Origin: Acaryochloris sp. IP29b_bin.148
GTDB lineage: Bacteria; Cyanobacteriota; Cyanobacteriia; Thermosynechococcales; Thermosynechococcaceae
Reading direction: 5' to 3'
Assembly: GCF_028285565.1 (NCBI RefSeq)
Contig: NZ_JANQOY010000135.1
Coordinates: 1-32,535, forward strand
DNA: 32,535 nucleotides
Every line of letters starts with the position of its first letter. The first letter of the stretch is position 1. Positions 23,972-31,808 of this stretch are shown one piece after another. The notes beneath the pieces are model-generated. The model was not told the origin of the DNA. It did not search any database and saw only the letters and a program-made list of their open reading frames with translations. Both the position numbers and the translations under genes were made by a program.

Positions 23972-24047
23972 CTTAGTGCTATCTGAGTCGTCATTGGGGA
24001 ACACACATACGTCCGACAGGTTGGTTCAGCTTGTCGGTGTTTTTTTG
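23972..24047 (+). ncRNA. Candidate CRP-controlled small RNA of about 75 nt
   Basis: Transcription from the inferred promoter (TATTAG at 23960-23965, CRP-type sites at about -42 and -64) would start near 23972. It would run into a strong intrinsic terminator at 24013-24047 with no ORF in between. The terminator could instead simply end the modBC message. The boundaries are estimates. Confidence 0.3.
24013..24047 (+). terminator. Intrinsic terminator downstream of modBC
   Basis: CCGACAGG (24013-24020) pairs with CTTGTCGG (24030-24037), eight pairs including one G-T, around a 9-base loop. TG and seven T residues follow. It is 130 bp past the modBC stop and isolates that operon from ppk2. Confidence 0.8.
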
Positions 24048-24216
24048 GGAAAAAACATCCGGATAAAAAAGCATCCGTATAAATACGGAACTTTCTGACA
24101 CCGCTCTAGCCTCATTTCTAAAAACTGGCCTTTCTTTGTTCTTAAGGGTAAATTCACCCGATTAATCTCAGTAATTTCGCGGTAGGACCTCAGTTTTGAC
24201 TCGCTATACAGTAATA

Positions 24217-24330
24217 CCACTGTGTGTTCACCACCGGTCCTAGGTCAGTAGTTGTCCTGGCAACTCCTAACCTAGAACTGAATACAAATCCCTAAATGGC
24301 CCCATGATTAACAGCGGGGCCATTTTCTTT
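24217..24330 (+). ncRNA. Candidate structured small RNA before ppk2
   Basis: The stretch ends in a strong terminator. Upstream of it are nested helices: CTAGGT (24240-24245) with ACCTAG (24270-24275), enclosing AGTTG (24250-24254) with CAACT (24261-24265). There is no ORF. The 5' end is only a guess from TATACA at 24205-24210. It lies between two terminators, so the transcript would be independent of modBC. Confidence 0.3.
24295..24330 (+). terminator. Strong intrinsic terminator upstream of ppk2
   Basis: AATGGCCCC (24295-24303) is perfectly complementary to GGGGCCATT (24316-24324), with a 12-base loop and a T-rich tail (TTTTCTTT). It is about 195 bp before the ppk2 start and does not follow any annotated gene directly, which is why a small RNA is suspected upstream. 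Confidence 0.75.
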
Positions 24331-24524
24331 GGATTCCTACCGTTTATTCTCTCATGACAGGGAGAAGATCGGTATTGCAGCTCTCTCAAGGACCGTACGC
24401 TACCTATCACAGAGAACTTTTGGGGCTGCGCAGGTCTGAACGCCGCAGCTTGGCAAAATCGATATTGTCCTCCCTTGACTAATATGGATGTACGATGTTG
24501 CGCTCTGAAGTGAGACTTTGAGTG

Positions 24525-25484
24525 ATGAAACGCAATGGCAAGCAACAGGCTTCTCCTAAAATCACTGAAACCCCTCCCGTGAAAGCTAAGACAAAACAGA
24601 AGGCTCAATCTAAGAAAAGGAAGAAGCCCAATAAGCAAAAAAAGGGGAGCCAAAACTCTTCAGAACGCAGAGTATTTCACTATATTTCAGAGGCAGAGGG
24701 TAGCTCCAAACTCCCCAAGAAAATCTATGAGAAAGAACTGGCGCGTCTCCAGCTCGAACTCGTGAAGATGCAGTACTGGGTTAAACATACGGGCACGCGC
24801 ATTGTGATTCTGTTTGAAGGCCGGGATGCAGCGGGTAAAGGCGGTACGATCAAACGGATTGTCGAGCCTCTTAATCCACGGGGATGCCGAATTGTGGCCT
24901 TGGGAACCCCAAGCGATCGCGAGAAGACCGAATGGTACTTTCAGCGCTATGTTGCCCACCTGCCTGCCGCTGGGGAAATGGTTTGTTTTGACCGCAGTTG
25001 GTATAACCGGGCTGGCGTCGAACATGTAATGGGATTCTGTACGGCAGAGCAGTATCAGGAATTTATGCAGACCTGCCCCGAATTTGAACGGATGTTGGTC
25101 CGATCAGGCATGATTTTGCTCAAGTATTGGTTCTCCGTTAGTGATGAGGAACAAGAGCGGCGTTTTCAGTCCCGAACAACAGATCCCGCTCGCCGCTGGA
25201 AGTTAAGCCCAATGGATCTAGAGTCCCGCGATCGCTGGGTTGAGTACTCCCAAGCCAAAGACCATATGTTTGCCCACACCAATATTCCGGAAGCCCCCTG
25301 GTTTACGGTAGAAGCAGACGATAAGAAGCGAGCCCGCCTCAACTGTATCAGTCATATCTTAAGCAAAATTCCCTACGAAGATATGACACCAGAACCTATG
25401 AAACTTCCACCACGGAAACAGGCCCCTGCGAAGTATGTGCGCCCACCCCTGAATGAACAATTTTTTGTCCCCCAACGGTATTAA
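24525..25484 (+). CDS. ppk2: Polyphosphate kinase 2
   Basis: 319 aa from ATG 24525 (a GTG lies directly before it). A very basic, Lys/Gln-rich N-terminal extension (about 1-50) precedes the PPK2 kinase domain. The domain has Walker A in FEGRDAAGKGGTIKR (about residue 100), Walker B in CFDRSWYNRAGVEHVMGFC (about 155), and a lid/substrate segment with RRFQSRTTDPARRWKLSPMD. PPK2 enzymes use polyphosphate to phosphorylate nucleoside mono- or diphosphates, or the reverse. The subclass cannot be fixed by eye. The gene is flanked upstream by a terminator. A broken, internally deleted copy of it lies about 1.2 kb downstream. Confidence 0.95.
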   Translation: MKRNGKQQASPKITETPPVKAKTKQKAQSKKRKKPNKQKKGSQNSSERRVFHYISEAEGSSKLPKKIYEKELARLQLELVKMQYWVKHTGTRIVILFEGRDAAGKGGTIKRIVEPLNPRGCRIVALGTPSDREKTEWYFQRYVAHLPAAGEMVCFDRSWYNRAGVEHVMGFCTAEQYQEFMQTCPEFERMLVRSGMILLKYWFSVSDEEQERRFQSRTTDPARRWKLSPMDLESRDRWVEYSQAKDHMFAHTNIPEAPWFTVEADDKKRARLNCISHILSKIPYEDMTPEPMKLPPRKQAPAKYVRPPLNEQFFVPQRY

Positions 25485-25539
25485 TAGCCACCAGAGAACG
25501 ACAACCTTGTAGCCCTCGACTATTTGAGATGTACTGCAA

Positions 25540-25713
25540 TCAATTTGGCTTGCGTCCAGAAACTAAATACATCGTTGCTCCACCCCCTTCATGGAACTGC
25601 TCATCAAGAAGCGTTTGTTTGACTAACTGATTTCTGTGCAAAATCTGCATCCAATGCGATTCAAACGCTTGTTCAGTACCACCACCAGCCAAATAAAATC
25701 CCTGTTTTTTTAA
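25540..25713 (-). pseudogene. C-terminal remnant of an unidentified gene
   Basis: A minus-strand frame without a start codon encodes a convincingly protein-like C-terminus (LKKQGFYLAGGGTEQAFESH ... EGGGATMYLVSGRKPN). The MYLVSGRKP ending is reminiscent of SAM methyltransferase C-termini. Upstream the coding signal continues in another frame (RPIDWVVMK) across a run of seven A residues and then breaks. This looks like the decayed tail of a lost gene. The rest of the 25485-25851 intergenic region holds nothing else I can support. Confidence 0.4.
25691..25709 (-). repeat. 19-bp inverted repeat, left copy
   Basis: AAAAACAGGGATTTTATTT on the minus strand, inside the gene remnant. The identical 19-mer occurs on the plus strand at 26670-26688, so the two copies flank the methyltransferase gene in inverted orientation. 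Confidence 0.6.
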
Positions 25714-25851
25714 CCTTCATCACTACCCAATCAATGGGCCTGAGAACAGTCTGAATACTCTCTCAGAAAGGCGATGTACTCCTTGTGAGTATGCCCTTAT
25801 GATAGTGAGATATAAAAATAGAATGATGTACAAAAGTCTTCACTTACCAAA

Positions 25852-26586
25852 CTACTTGCAACAATAGAAAATCAACCGTTTTCCCTGAATGCCAAGCTTA
25901 TTCAATTCAGATGGAGCAAGAAAATCATTGGCACGAATAGTTTTGGTTTGGAACCCGACATCCTTCATTCTATTAATATAATCGGGTCCACATTTACGGA
26001 CATGGTTCCAATAACCAAAATGCTTCTTCCGCTCTTTGGGTGATGTGATACTAAAGTCTTCGTAAGTTTTTTGTGCACTGATAGGTACTTGAAGCATTGC
26101 CCATCCACCAGTCTTTAGCACTCGGTACAACTCACTAATGGCTTTCCGATCATCTGGAATATGCTCCAGTACATGACTACAATATATCGAAGAGAAGGAT
26201 TCGTCTGGATAATGGATATCGGTAATATCCATCCTCTCCATTGCATGAGGACTGTCAAGATCAACACTTAAATAGTTAAGATTAGGAATACTTTTGAACT
26301 TTTGAGCTAAAGATGCTTCTGGTGCAACATGAAGAAGTGATTTTTCAGCATTTTCAAATAGATTTGTTTGCTGCTTTAAAAAAATCCAGTCAAGACGATG
26401 GCGTTCTAGCGAATCACAGTATGGACATTGCGCGAACGGTCGTGGAGGATTCCCAAATGGATAGAATCGCCGTAAAGAATTTTCACAAATTGGACAGTAG
26501 TAGTCACCTTCTTGTTTATTGATTTGATGGAGAATACGTCCAGGGCTTTTAAGCTGTTTTTTAATAGTGGAAACTAAATTGTTCAT
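25852..26586 (-). CDS. Class I SAM-dependent methyltransferase with N-terminal zinc ribbon
   Basis: 244 aa from ATG 26586 (a TTG at 26607 would extend it by 7). Residues about 30-65 contain CPIC and CPYC pairs, a probable zinc ribbon. The methyltransferase domain follows with LLHVAPEASLAQKF as motif I in place of the usual GxGxG, LSVDLDS as the acidic loop, and SSIYCSHVLEHIPDDRKAI, LYRVLKTGGWAMLQVP of the Methyltransf_11 type. The substrate is unknown, though genes like this occur in glycan and surface-polysaccharide loci. The DNA is visibly richer in A/T than its neighbours, and a 19-bp inverted repeat plus ppk2 copies flank it. It was therefore probably acquired by transfer. Confidence 0.85.
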   Translation of the reverse strand: MNNLVSTIKKQLKSPGRILHQINKQEGDYYCPICENSLRRFYPFGNPPRPFAQCPYCDSLERHRLDWIFLKQQTNLFENAEKSLLHVAPEASLAQKFKSIPNLNYLSVDLDSPHAMERMDITDIHYPDESFSSIYCSHVLEHIPDDRKAISELYRVLKTGGWAMLQVPISAQKTYEDFSITSPKERKKHFGYWNHVRKCGPDYINRMKDVGFQTKTIRANDFLAPSELNKLGIQGKRLIFYCCK

Positions 26587-26669
26587 AGTGATAGCATATA
26601 GAAACAATTTATTTTTTATTGTAAAGCAGGATACATGGAATCGTTAAGCATTTAGCAGTAAAGGCGTGC

Positions 26670-26688
26670 AAAAACAGGGATTTTATTT
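26670..26688 (+). repeat. 19-bp inverted repeat, right copy
   Basis: Exact inverted match to 25691-25709. It sits between the methyltransferase promoter region and the start of the ppk2 pseudogene. No transposase or target-site duplication was recognised around it. Confidence 0.6.
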
Positions 26689-26714
26689 TCTCCTAAAAAA
26701 GCAATATTCTCCTG

Positions 26715-26980
26715 TTCTAAACTCCCCAAGAAAATCTATGGGAAAAAATTGGAACGTCTCCAGCTCGAACTCGTGAAGAGGCAGTGCTGGGTTAAACTAC
26801 GGGTACACGTATTGTGAGTCTGTTTGAAGGCTAGGATGCAGTCGGTAAAGGCGGCATGATCAATACGAAGATATGACACCGGAACCTATAAAGCTTCCGC
26901 ATCAAAAACAAGCCCCTAAATGAAATTGTCCCCTAATGGCATTGATAGCCCCCAGAAAACGACTCAAGACCATCGACTGA
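26715..26980 (+). pseudogene. Internally deleted, decayed copy of ppk2
   Basis: The DNA from about 26715 to 26862 closely follows 24705-24852 of intact ppk2 (the KLPKKIYEKELARLQLELVK region through Walker A). It then jumps, at about 26863, to the sequence matching 25375 onwards and continues past the ppk2 stop into about 30 bp of its 3' flank. Some 520 bp of the gene are missing, together with the 5' end. A one-base deletion (CATACGGG to CTACGGG) breaks the frame. The Walker A Arg codon is a TAG (EGRDAAGKGG becomes EG-stop-DAVGKGG). It is a non-functional duplicate. Confidence 0.88.
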
Positions 26981-26982
26981 GA

Positions 26983-27723
26983 TTATAGGATTTGAGACAG
27001 GAACAGCTTCGTGCGATCTTCCTGAGGATGCTGGAAAAACTGTTCGGGTGGGGCTTCTTCCACCACGGTGCCTTGATCCATCAGTAAGATTCGATGCGCC
27101 ACTTCTCTGGCAAACCCCACCTCATGGGTGACCACCACCATCGTCATTCCTGATTCGGCCAGCGATCGCATCACCACTAACACCTCTTTTACCATCTCTG
27201 GATCAAGGGCCGAGGTGGGTTCATCGAATAGCATAATTTTAGGTTGCATGGCTAGGGCACGTGCGATCGCAACCCGTTGTTGTTGTCCTCCCGACAATTG
27301 CCCTGGATACTTATGGGCTTGTTCTAAAATATCCACCCGTTCTAGCAATTGCATGGCCACTTCTTCGGCCTTGGAGCGGGGCCACCGCCGAACCCAAATC
27401 GGTGCCAGCGTAATATTCTGCAATACCGTTAAATGGGGAAATAAATTAAATTGCTGAAACACCATCCCCACTTCTTGGCGAATGGCTTCAATATTGCCGA
27501 GATCAGCAGACAGTTCCATGCCATCAATCGTAATTTGACCTTGCTGAAAGTCTTCTAAGGCATTGAGCGTCCGAATAAACGTCGACTTACCCGACCCCGA
27601 TGGCCCCATCAGCACCACCACTTCCTGACGTTCGACGGTTAAGTTCACCCCTTGTAAAACGTGAAAGGTGTCGTACCATTTGTGAACCTCTGTCGCCACA
27701 ATGATGGGGTTGGTTTCAGTCAT
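26983..27723 (-). CDS. Polar/basic amino acid ABC transporter ATPase (GlnQ/BgtA-like)
   Basis: 246 aa, the usual length for PAAT-family ATPases. It has Walker [10 protein letters not shown] near residue 40, Q-loop [17 protein letters not shown], signature [16 protein letters not shown], Walker [17 protein letters not shown] and the H-loop [10 protein letters not shown]. These match GlnQ/AapP and the cyanobacterial BgtA/NatA type. It lies 55 bp after the NatH-type permease gene on the same strand and should energise the NatG-NatH permease pair for uptake of acidic, neutral or basic amino acids. Its 3' end abuts the ppk2 pseudogene. Confidence 0.93.
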   Translation of the reverse strand: MTETNPIIVATEVHKWYDTFHVLQGVNLTVERQEVVVLMGPSGSGKSTFIRTLNALEDFQQGQITIDGMELSADLGNIEAIRQEVGMVFQQFNLFPHLTVLQNITLAPIWVRRWPRSKAEEVAMQLLERVDILEQAHKYPGQLSGGQQQRVAIARALAMQPKIMLFDEPTSALDPEMVKEVLVVMRSLAESGMTMVVVTHEVGFAREVAHRILLMDQGTVVEEAPPEQFFQHPQEDRTKLFLSQIL

Positions 27724-27778
27724 TGTTTTTCATCTCAAACGAACAAAGCTGCTTTGACAAGCGGAAGCGACCTTTGTG

Positions 27779-28981
27779 CTATTCCACCCCTAACTGGCGC
27801 TCTAGATGGCGGCCGCCGACAGAGATCAGATAGCAGACGAGCCAGTAGATCAGTCCAATAAACAAATACACCTCAGCATACCGACCAATAAACCGGGGTT
27901 GGTTGATCACGGTTCGCGAGATCCGCGTTAACTCTACCAAGCTAATAATGTACAGAAGGGAGGTGTCCTTAAATAAACCAATACATTGCCCCACAATCGT
28001 GGGAATCACCGAGCGCAGAGCTTGCGGCAAAATAACGAGCCACACCACCAAAAGGGGAGGAAGCCCTAAGGCTTTCGCCGCTTCAATTTGGCCTTGGGGA
28101 ACGGCCTGTAATCCCCCTCGCACATTTTCCGCCAGATAGGCCGCACTAAACAGCGTTAGCCCACAAATGGCCCGGACCAGATCATCTAATTGAATATGAC
28201 TGGGTAGGATCAAGGGCAGCATAATGCCCGCCACAAAGAGGATGCCAATCAACGGTAACCCTCGAATCACCTCAATGTACACAATACAAAGCGTACGAAT
28301 CACGGGTAAGGGGCTACGACGCCCCAAGGCTAGCAGCACGCCCAGCGGAAACGACAGCCCCATACTGATCACTGCCGTCAGCACCGTCAGCAAGAGTCCC
28401 TGCCATTGCTGAGTGCTAATCGGGCTAAATCCCCACCCTCCTAAGAGCAACCACAGCAGACTCAAGAGGGCCAACACCCAGAGGGTTACCATCCCCCGAG
28501 ACAGCCGCTGAGAGGGGAGGCGAGCCTTCAACATCGGTCCTAAACCTAAGTTAACAAGGGCCATACTCCCGATGGCTAACACCCAGATTATGTCTGAGGA
28601 TTGCCCTTTGAACAGCGGTACTAGGCCCACCGCACCCGCCGTGACCAAGCCCACGCCCATCAGTCCCCTGCGGCTAGATTGTAGAATTCCTGCAGTCAGG
28701 CTAGTGACTGCTGCCATCATCAGCACCACCAGCCACACTCGCCACAGCTGATCGACGGGAAATCGCCCCACCAGAAACAGGCGGATATTGACTTGCACGA
28801 CGGTCCACTGGGCCTGACTAAACATCCAAACTAATAGCCCTCGTCCCCCCTGATAGACGACCCAGAGACTGACCAAGGTCAGCACACTGTTATACCAAGT
28901 GCTAAAGAGATTGCGGCGCAGCCAGGTTAGCGCGGATTTCCAGGACGGGGGAGAAGGGCGATTCGGCTGTGTCAAACTCAT
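27779..28981 (-). CDS. natH: Amino acid ABC transporter permease (NatH/AapM-like)
   Basis: 400 aa. A long N-terminal part with several membrane segments (about 25-195) precedes the HisM/GlnP-type permease domain (about 200-390). The domain contains the conserved EAA loop around GGLQAVPQGQIEAAKALGLP and VILPQALRSVIPTIVGQ. The extended N-terminus is typical of the AapQ/AapM and NatG/NatH permeases, which are about twice the size of HisM. It starts 4 bp after the natG stop and so is in the same operon. It forms the heterodimeric channel with NatG. The Nat name is by family resemblance. Confidence 0.9.
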   Translation of the reverse strand: MSLTQPNRPSPPSWKSALTWLRRNLFSTWYNSVLTLVSLWVVYQGGRGLLVWMFSQAQWTVVQVNIRLFLVGRFPVDQLWRVWLVVLMMAAVTSLTAGILQSSRRGLMGVGLVTAGAVGLVPLFKGQSSDIIWVLAIGSMALVNLGLGPMLKARLPSQRLSRGMVTLWVLALLSLLWLLLGGWGFSPISTQQWQGLLLTVLTAVISMGLSFPLGVLLALGRRSPLPVIRTLCIVYIEVIRGLPLIGILFVAGIMLPLILPSHIQLDDLVRAICGLTLFSAAYLAENVRGGLQAVPQGQIEAAKALGLPPLLVVWLVILPQALRSVIPTIVGQCIGLFKDTSLLYIISLVELTRISRTVINQPRFIGRYAEVYLFIGLIYWLVCYLISVGGRHLERQLGVE

Positions 28982-28985
28982 GGGC

Positions 28986-30182
28986 CTACCGCTCCACCAA
29001 CTGAATGCTGCGATTATAAAGATTCATCAGCGTGGCAATGATTAAACTCATCGTTAAGTAAACGGCCATCAGCACCACCACAATTTCCACCGAGCGCCCC
29101 GTACTCTCTAGCGAGGCGGACGCGACGTAATAAATATCGGGATACCCGATCGCCACCGCTAAACTGGAATTTTTGGCCAGGTTCAGATACTGGCTGGTCA
29201 AAGGAGGGACAATCACGCGGAGGGCTTGGGGAAACACCACAAATCGCATCACAAAAGCGGGCTTGAGCCCCAACGCCTGGGCCGCATCCCACTGGCCTTT
29301 GGCCACAGCCATAATCCCCGCTCGCACAATCTCGGCAATAAAGGCGGCAGTATACAAGGTTAGCCCCAACAGCAAGGCGGAAAACTCAGACGTGAACTGT
29401 ATGCCGCCTTCCACCACTAAATTCTCGATCACCTGGGGGCGAGTGATCCAAAAGGGCGGTTGCTGGGTGGTCAGTGCTGCCAGTCCACAGAGTCCAGTGA
29501 GCAAGAGTAACGGCCATAGCCAAGGTTTATTCGCCGTTCCCTGCTCAATTTGTTGACGAATTAAAAATCGCCAAAGCCAGAGTGAGACAGCGCCCCCCAA
29601 ACCCAAGGTGATTAACCAGATCATCGTTGCTGAGTTTGGCTGTAGCCAGGGAAAGGCGACGCCGTTTTTACTCAGATAGATCGGCCCCGGTAGTTGAATT
29701 CGGTTTTCAAAGCTAGGGAACTTCAGAAAAACGGCCAGATACCAAAACAACAGCTGCAGCAGCAGGGGAAAGTTCCGGAGTGTCTCGACATAAACGGTGG
29801 CCAGTTTCTTGACGAGCCAGTTATCGGACAGCCGAGCCATCCCGACGAGAACCCCCACCAGGGTTGCCCAAAGGATTCCCAACAGAACAACCCGCAGGGT
29901 ATTGAGGAGGGCCACCCCAAAGGCCCAGGCAATCGAATCGGTGTCGGAGTACTCAATCAGCGTTTCGCCAATACTGGGACCCGACTTGGTGAACAAAAAA
30001 TCAAAGCCGAAGGGAATCTGTAGGCGCTGTAAGTTCTGGACCAGATTGGTTCCAAAGTAAGCAATAGCCAGTCCTACAACCAGTAAAATCAAGCTTTGTC
30101 CGATCCAGCCTTGGACCGTTCTGTTGCGAAGCTTCCGAAGATAGAGCTGTGTCCACCCTTTTCCTTGACGATGCTTAGGCAT
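28986..30182 (-). CDS. natG: Amino acid ABC transporter permease (NatG/AapQ-like)
   Basis: 398 aa, first gene of the transporter operon. The N-terminal segment contains the pair-typical region FGTNLVQNLQRLQIPFGFDFL and SDTDSIAWAFGVALLNTLRV. The first half of the permease domain includes LVGMARLSDNWLVKKLATVY and ETLRNFPLLLQLLFWY. The EAA loop is at GIMAVAKGQWDAAQALGLK and VVFPQALRVIVPPLTSQYLN. Together with NatH and the ATPase it would form a polar amino acid importer. The periplasmic binding protein (NatF/AapJ-like) that usually precedes this gene is not present in the 317-bp upstream region, which leads to a divergent metallophosphoesterase gene. Confidence 0.92.
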   Translation of the reverse strand: MPKHRQGKGWTQLYLRKLRNRTVQGWIGQSLILLVVGLAIAYFGTNLVQNLQRLQIPFGFDFLFTKSGPSIGETLIEYSDTDSIAWAFGVALLNTLRVVLLGILWATLVGVLVGMARLSDNWLVKKLATVYVETLRNFPLLLQLLFWYLAVFLKFPSFENRIQLPGPIYLSKNGVAFPWLQPNSATMIWLITLGLGGAVSLWLWRFLIRQQIEQGTANKPWLWPLLLLTGLCGLAALTTQQPPFWITRPQVIENLVVEGGIQFTSEFSALLLGLTLYTAAFIAEIVRAGIMAVAKGQWDAAQALGLKPAFVMRFVVFPQALRVIVPPLTSQYLNLAKNSSLAVAIGYPDIYYVASASLESTGRSVEIVVVLMAVYLTMSLIIATLMNLYNRSIQLVER

Positions 30183-30499
30183 AAATTACTCGTTCACAGA
30201 ATAGTCAATACAGTCAGTGCCGTTGACTCTGAGCCAAAATTGGCTGGCCTTGAGGCTGACCGCAGTAAACCCATAGCCATGACTCTAACTTACGCCAGGA
30301 ACCCAGTCTACTCCGCTTTAGTCAGGGGTGATTGTATAACGATCAGGGGGGAGTCTGATCTATCCTTACTGATCTATTTTTTGATTTTACAAACCGCTGG
30401 TTTAATCTGAATAACGCGCGATGAGAGGTCATCGCCCGTTTAAGATATCGGCGAAAGCCGCCCCCGTCAGCCCCATGGTCCAAGTGGTCCTACATCAGC
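30183..30499. other. Divergent promoter region between natG and the metallophosphoesterase
   Basis: 317 bp serving two divergent genes. I see no binding-protein remnant or RNA gene. Short hairpins are possible, for example around CGGCGAAAGCCG near 30450, but none has a terminator tail. Confidence 0.5.
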
Positions 30500-31705
30500 A
30501 TGAAGCATCTAACACATACACAGTCCCTTGAAGACAGGAAACAGGTTACCCCCCCGCAGGCGATGAAAGTGAAGACGGCTCAACTCTGTATGGTTATCAG
30601 CCTCTTGGTGGGTGGGGTTGGTGCATCGCTGAGCCTTTATCAGTGGCAGTTACAATCCTCCAACCCGAATCTTTCAGGGTCACAGCCTGCTCCTGCCCCA
30701 TCGCCGCTGCCCCCATCGCCGCTGCCCAGTTCCCAGCCCTCGCAAGGTGAGGCGATCGCACCCTCAGGGCTATTTGCACCCCCAAGAGGAGACGTGCGCT
30801 TAGTGGTGATCAGTGACCTCAATAGCCAATATGGGTCTACGAGTTATGCGCCGGAAGTCACTAAAGCGATCGCATTAATTCCAGGGTGGCAACCAGATCT
30901 TGTGTTAGGTGGGGGAGATATGGTGGCGGGACAGTCCCGCTCTCTCAATCGGGCACAGGTACAAGCCATGTGGGCGGCCTTTGATCGCAGTGTGGCCGCC
31001 CCTCTTCGCCAGGCCCAACTCCCCTTAGGGTTCACGATTGGCAATCACGATGGCTCAGGGGCCTTATCTCCGGCAGGTCGCTACATTTTTGGCCAGGATC
31101 GGCAAATGGCATCGGCTTACTGGCGTCAGCGCCCATCCAATCTCCCCTTTGTGGATCGGGCTCAGTTCCCTTTTTATTACACCTTTGCTCAGGACGATAT
31201 TTTCTACCTAGTTTGGGATGCCTCTACCGCTAAGATCACGCCAGAGCAACTGGCTTGGGTGGAGAACAGCCTCGCCAGCCCAGCGGCTCAAGAGGCTAAA
31301 CTGCGAATTATGATTGGCCATCTGCCGCTGTACGGAATTGCGGTTGGTCGCAATAAGACCGGCGAGTATTTACACAATGCGGAGCAGTTGCGATCGCTGA
31401 TGGAACGCTACCGAGTTCATACCTATATTAGTGGGCATCAGCATGCCTACTATCCCGGTCGTCGAGGCCAGCTGCAGCTGCTCCATAGCGGGGCGCTAGG
31501 TGGCGGTCCCCGTCAGTTAGTGGGGAGCGATCGCACTCCCCAGAAAACCTTAACGGTGGTGGATATTGACTCAGCGGCCTTATCCACCACCTACACCACC
31601 TACGATATGAAAACGTTACAGGTGATCGATCATCAACAACTACCGCGCCAGATTGCCGGACAGAACGGCACTGTTTATCGCCGAGACATCAATCCCCCCA
31701 ATTAA
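30500..31705 (+). CDS. Membrane-anchored metallophosphoesterase
   Basis: 401 aa. One N-terminal membrane segment (about 30-47) is followed by a Pro/Ser-rich linker (about 55-95) and a calcineurin-type phosphoesterase domain. The metal motifs are SDLN (Asp 106, with Asn 108 where DxH is usual), GGGDM (Asp 140), GNHD (182-183), GHLP (His 274) and SGHQH (His 313 and 315). The DxH to DxN change is tolerated in several exported members. The enzyme should face the periplasm and cleave phosphate esters, but the substrate is unknown. An internal ATG at 30563 would give a shorter N-terminus that still includes the membrane segment. It is divergent from natG. Confidence 0.88.
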   Translation: MKHLTHTQSLEDRKQVTPPQAMKVKTAQLCMVISLLVGGVGASLSLYQWQLQSSNPNLSGSQPAPAPSPLPPSPLPSSQPSQGEAIAPSGLFAPPRGDVRLVVISDLNSQYGSTSYAPEVTKAIALIPGWQPDLVLGGGDMVAGQSRSLNRAQVQAMWAAFDRSVAAPLRQAQLPLGFTIGNHDGSGALSPAGRYIFGQDRQMASAYWRQRPSNLPFVDRAQFPFYYTFAQDDIFYLVWDASTAKITPEQLAWVENSLASPAAQEAKLRIMIGHLPLYGIAVGRNKTGEYLHNAEQLRSLMERYRVHTYISGHQHAYYPGRRGQLQLLHSGALGGGPRQLVGSDRTPQKTLTVVDIDSAALSTTYTTYDMKTLQVIDHQQLPRQIAGQNGTVYRRDINPPN

Positions 31706-31716
31706 AGCGATCCCCT

Positions 31717-31734
31717 CGGACTGGCCCCAGTCCG
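31717..31734. other. Perfect short hairpin after the phosphoesterase gene
   Basis: CGGACTGG and CCAGTCCG form an 8-bp perfect inverted repeat with almost no loop, 11 bp past the stop codon. There is no T-run, so an intrinsic terminator is not supported. It may be a Rho-dependent or 3'-stabilising element. Confidence 0.3.
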
Positions 31735-31808
31735 TTGCCAAGCGGGGGGGCCATCCAACAGCCGCAATGGGTATGATGGGAAGCGGTTGTCACCCTGCCT
31801 AGCTACGC

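Noticed and set aside
24230-24330. Identification as the cyanobacterial small RNA Yfr1
   Set aside because: Yfr1 has an unpaired ACUCCUCACAC core between two stems. Here only ACUCCUAACC is present and it lies partly inside a predicted helix, so the name is not justified.
30500-31705. Metallophosphoesterase as an inactive enzyme because DxH is DxN
   Set aside because: All other metal-binding motifs (GD, GNHD, GH and GHQH) are intact, and this substitution occurs in active relatives.
31717-31734. Hairpin as an intrinsic terminator of the phosphoesterase gene
   Set aside because: The stem is perfect, but there is no T-tract on either strand and the loop is too short.
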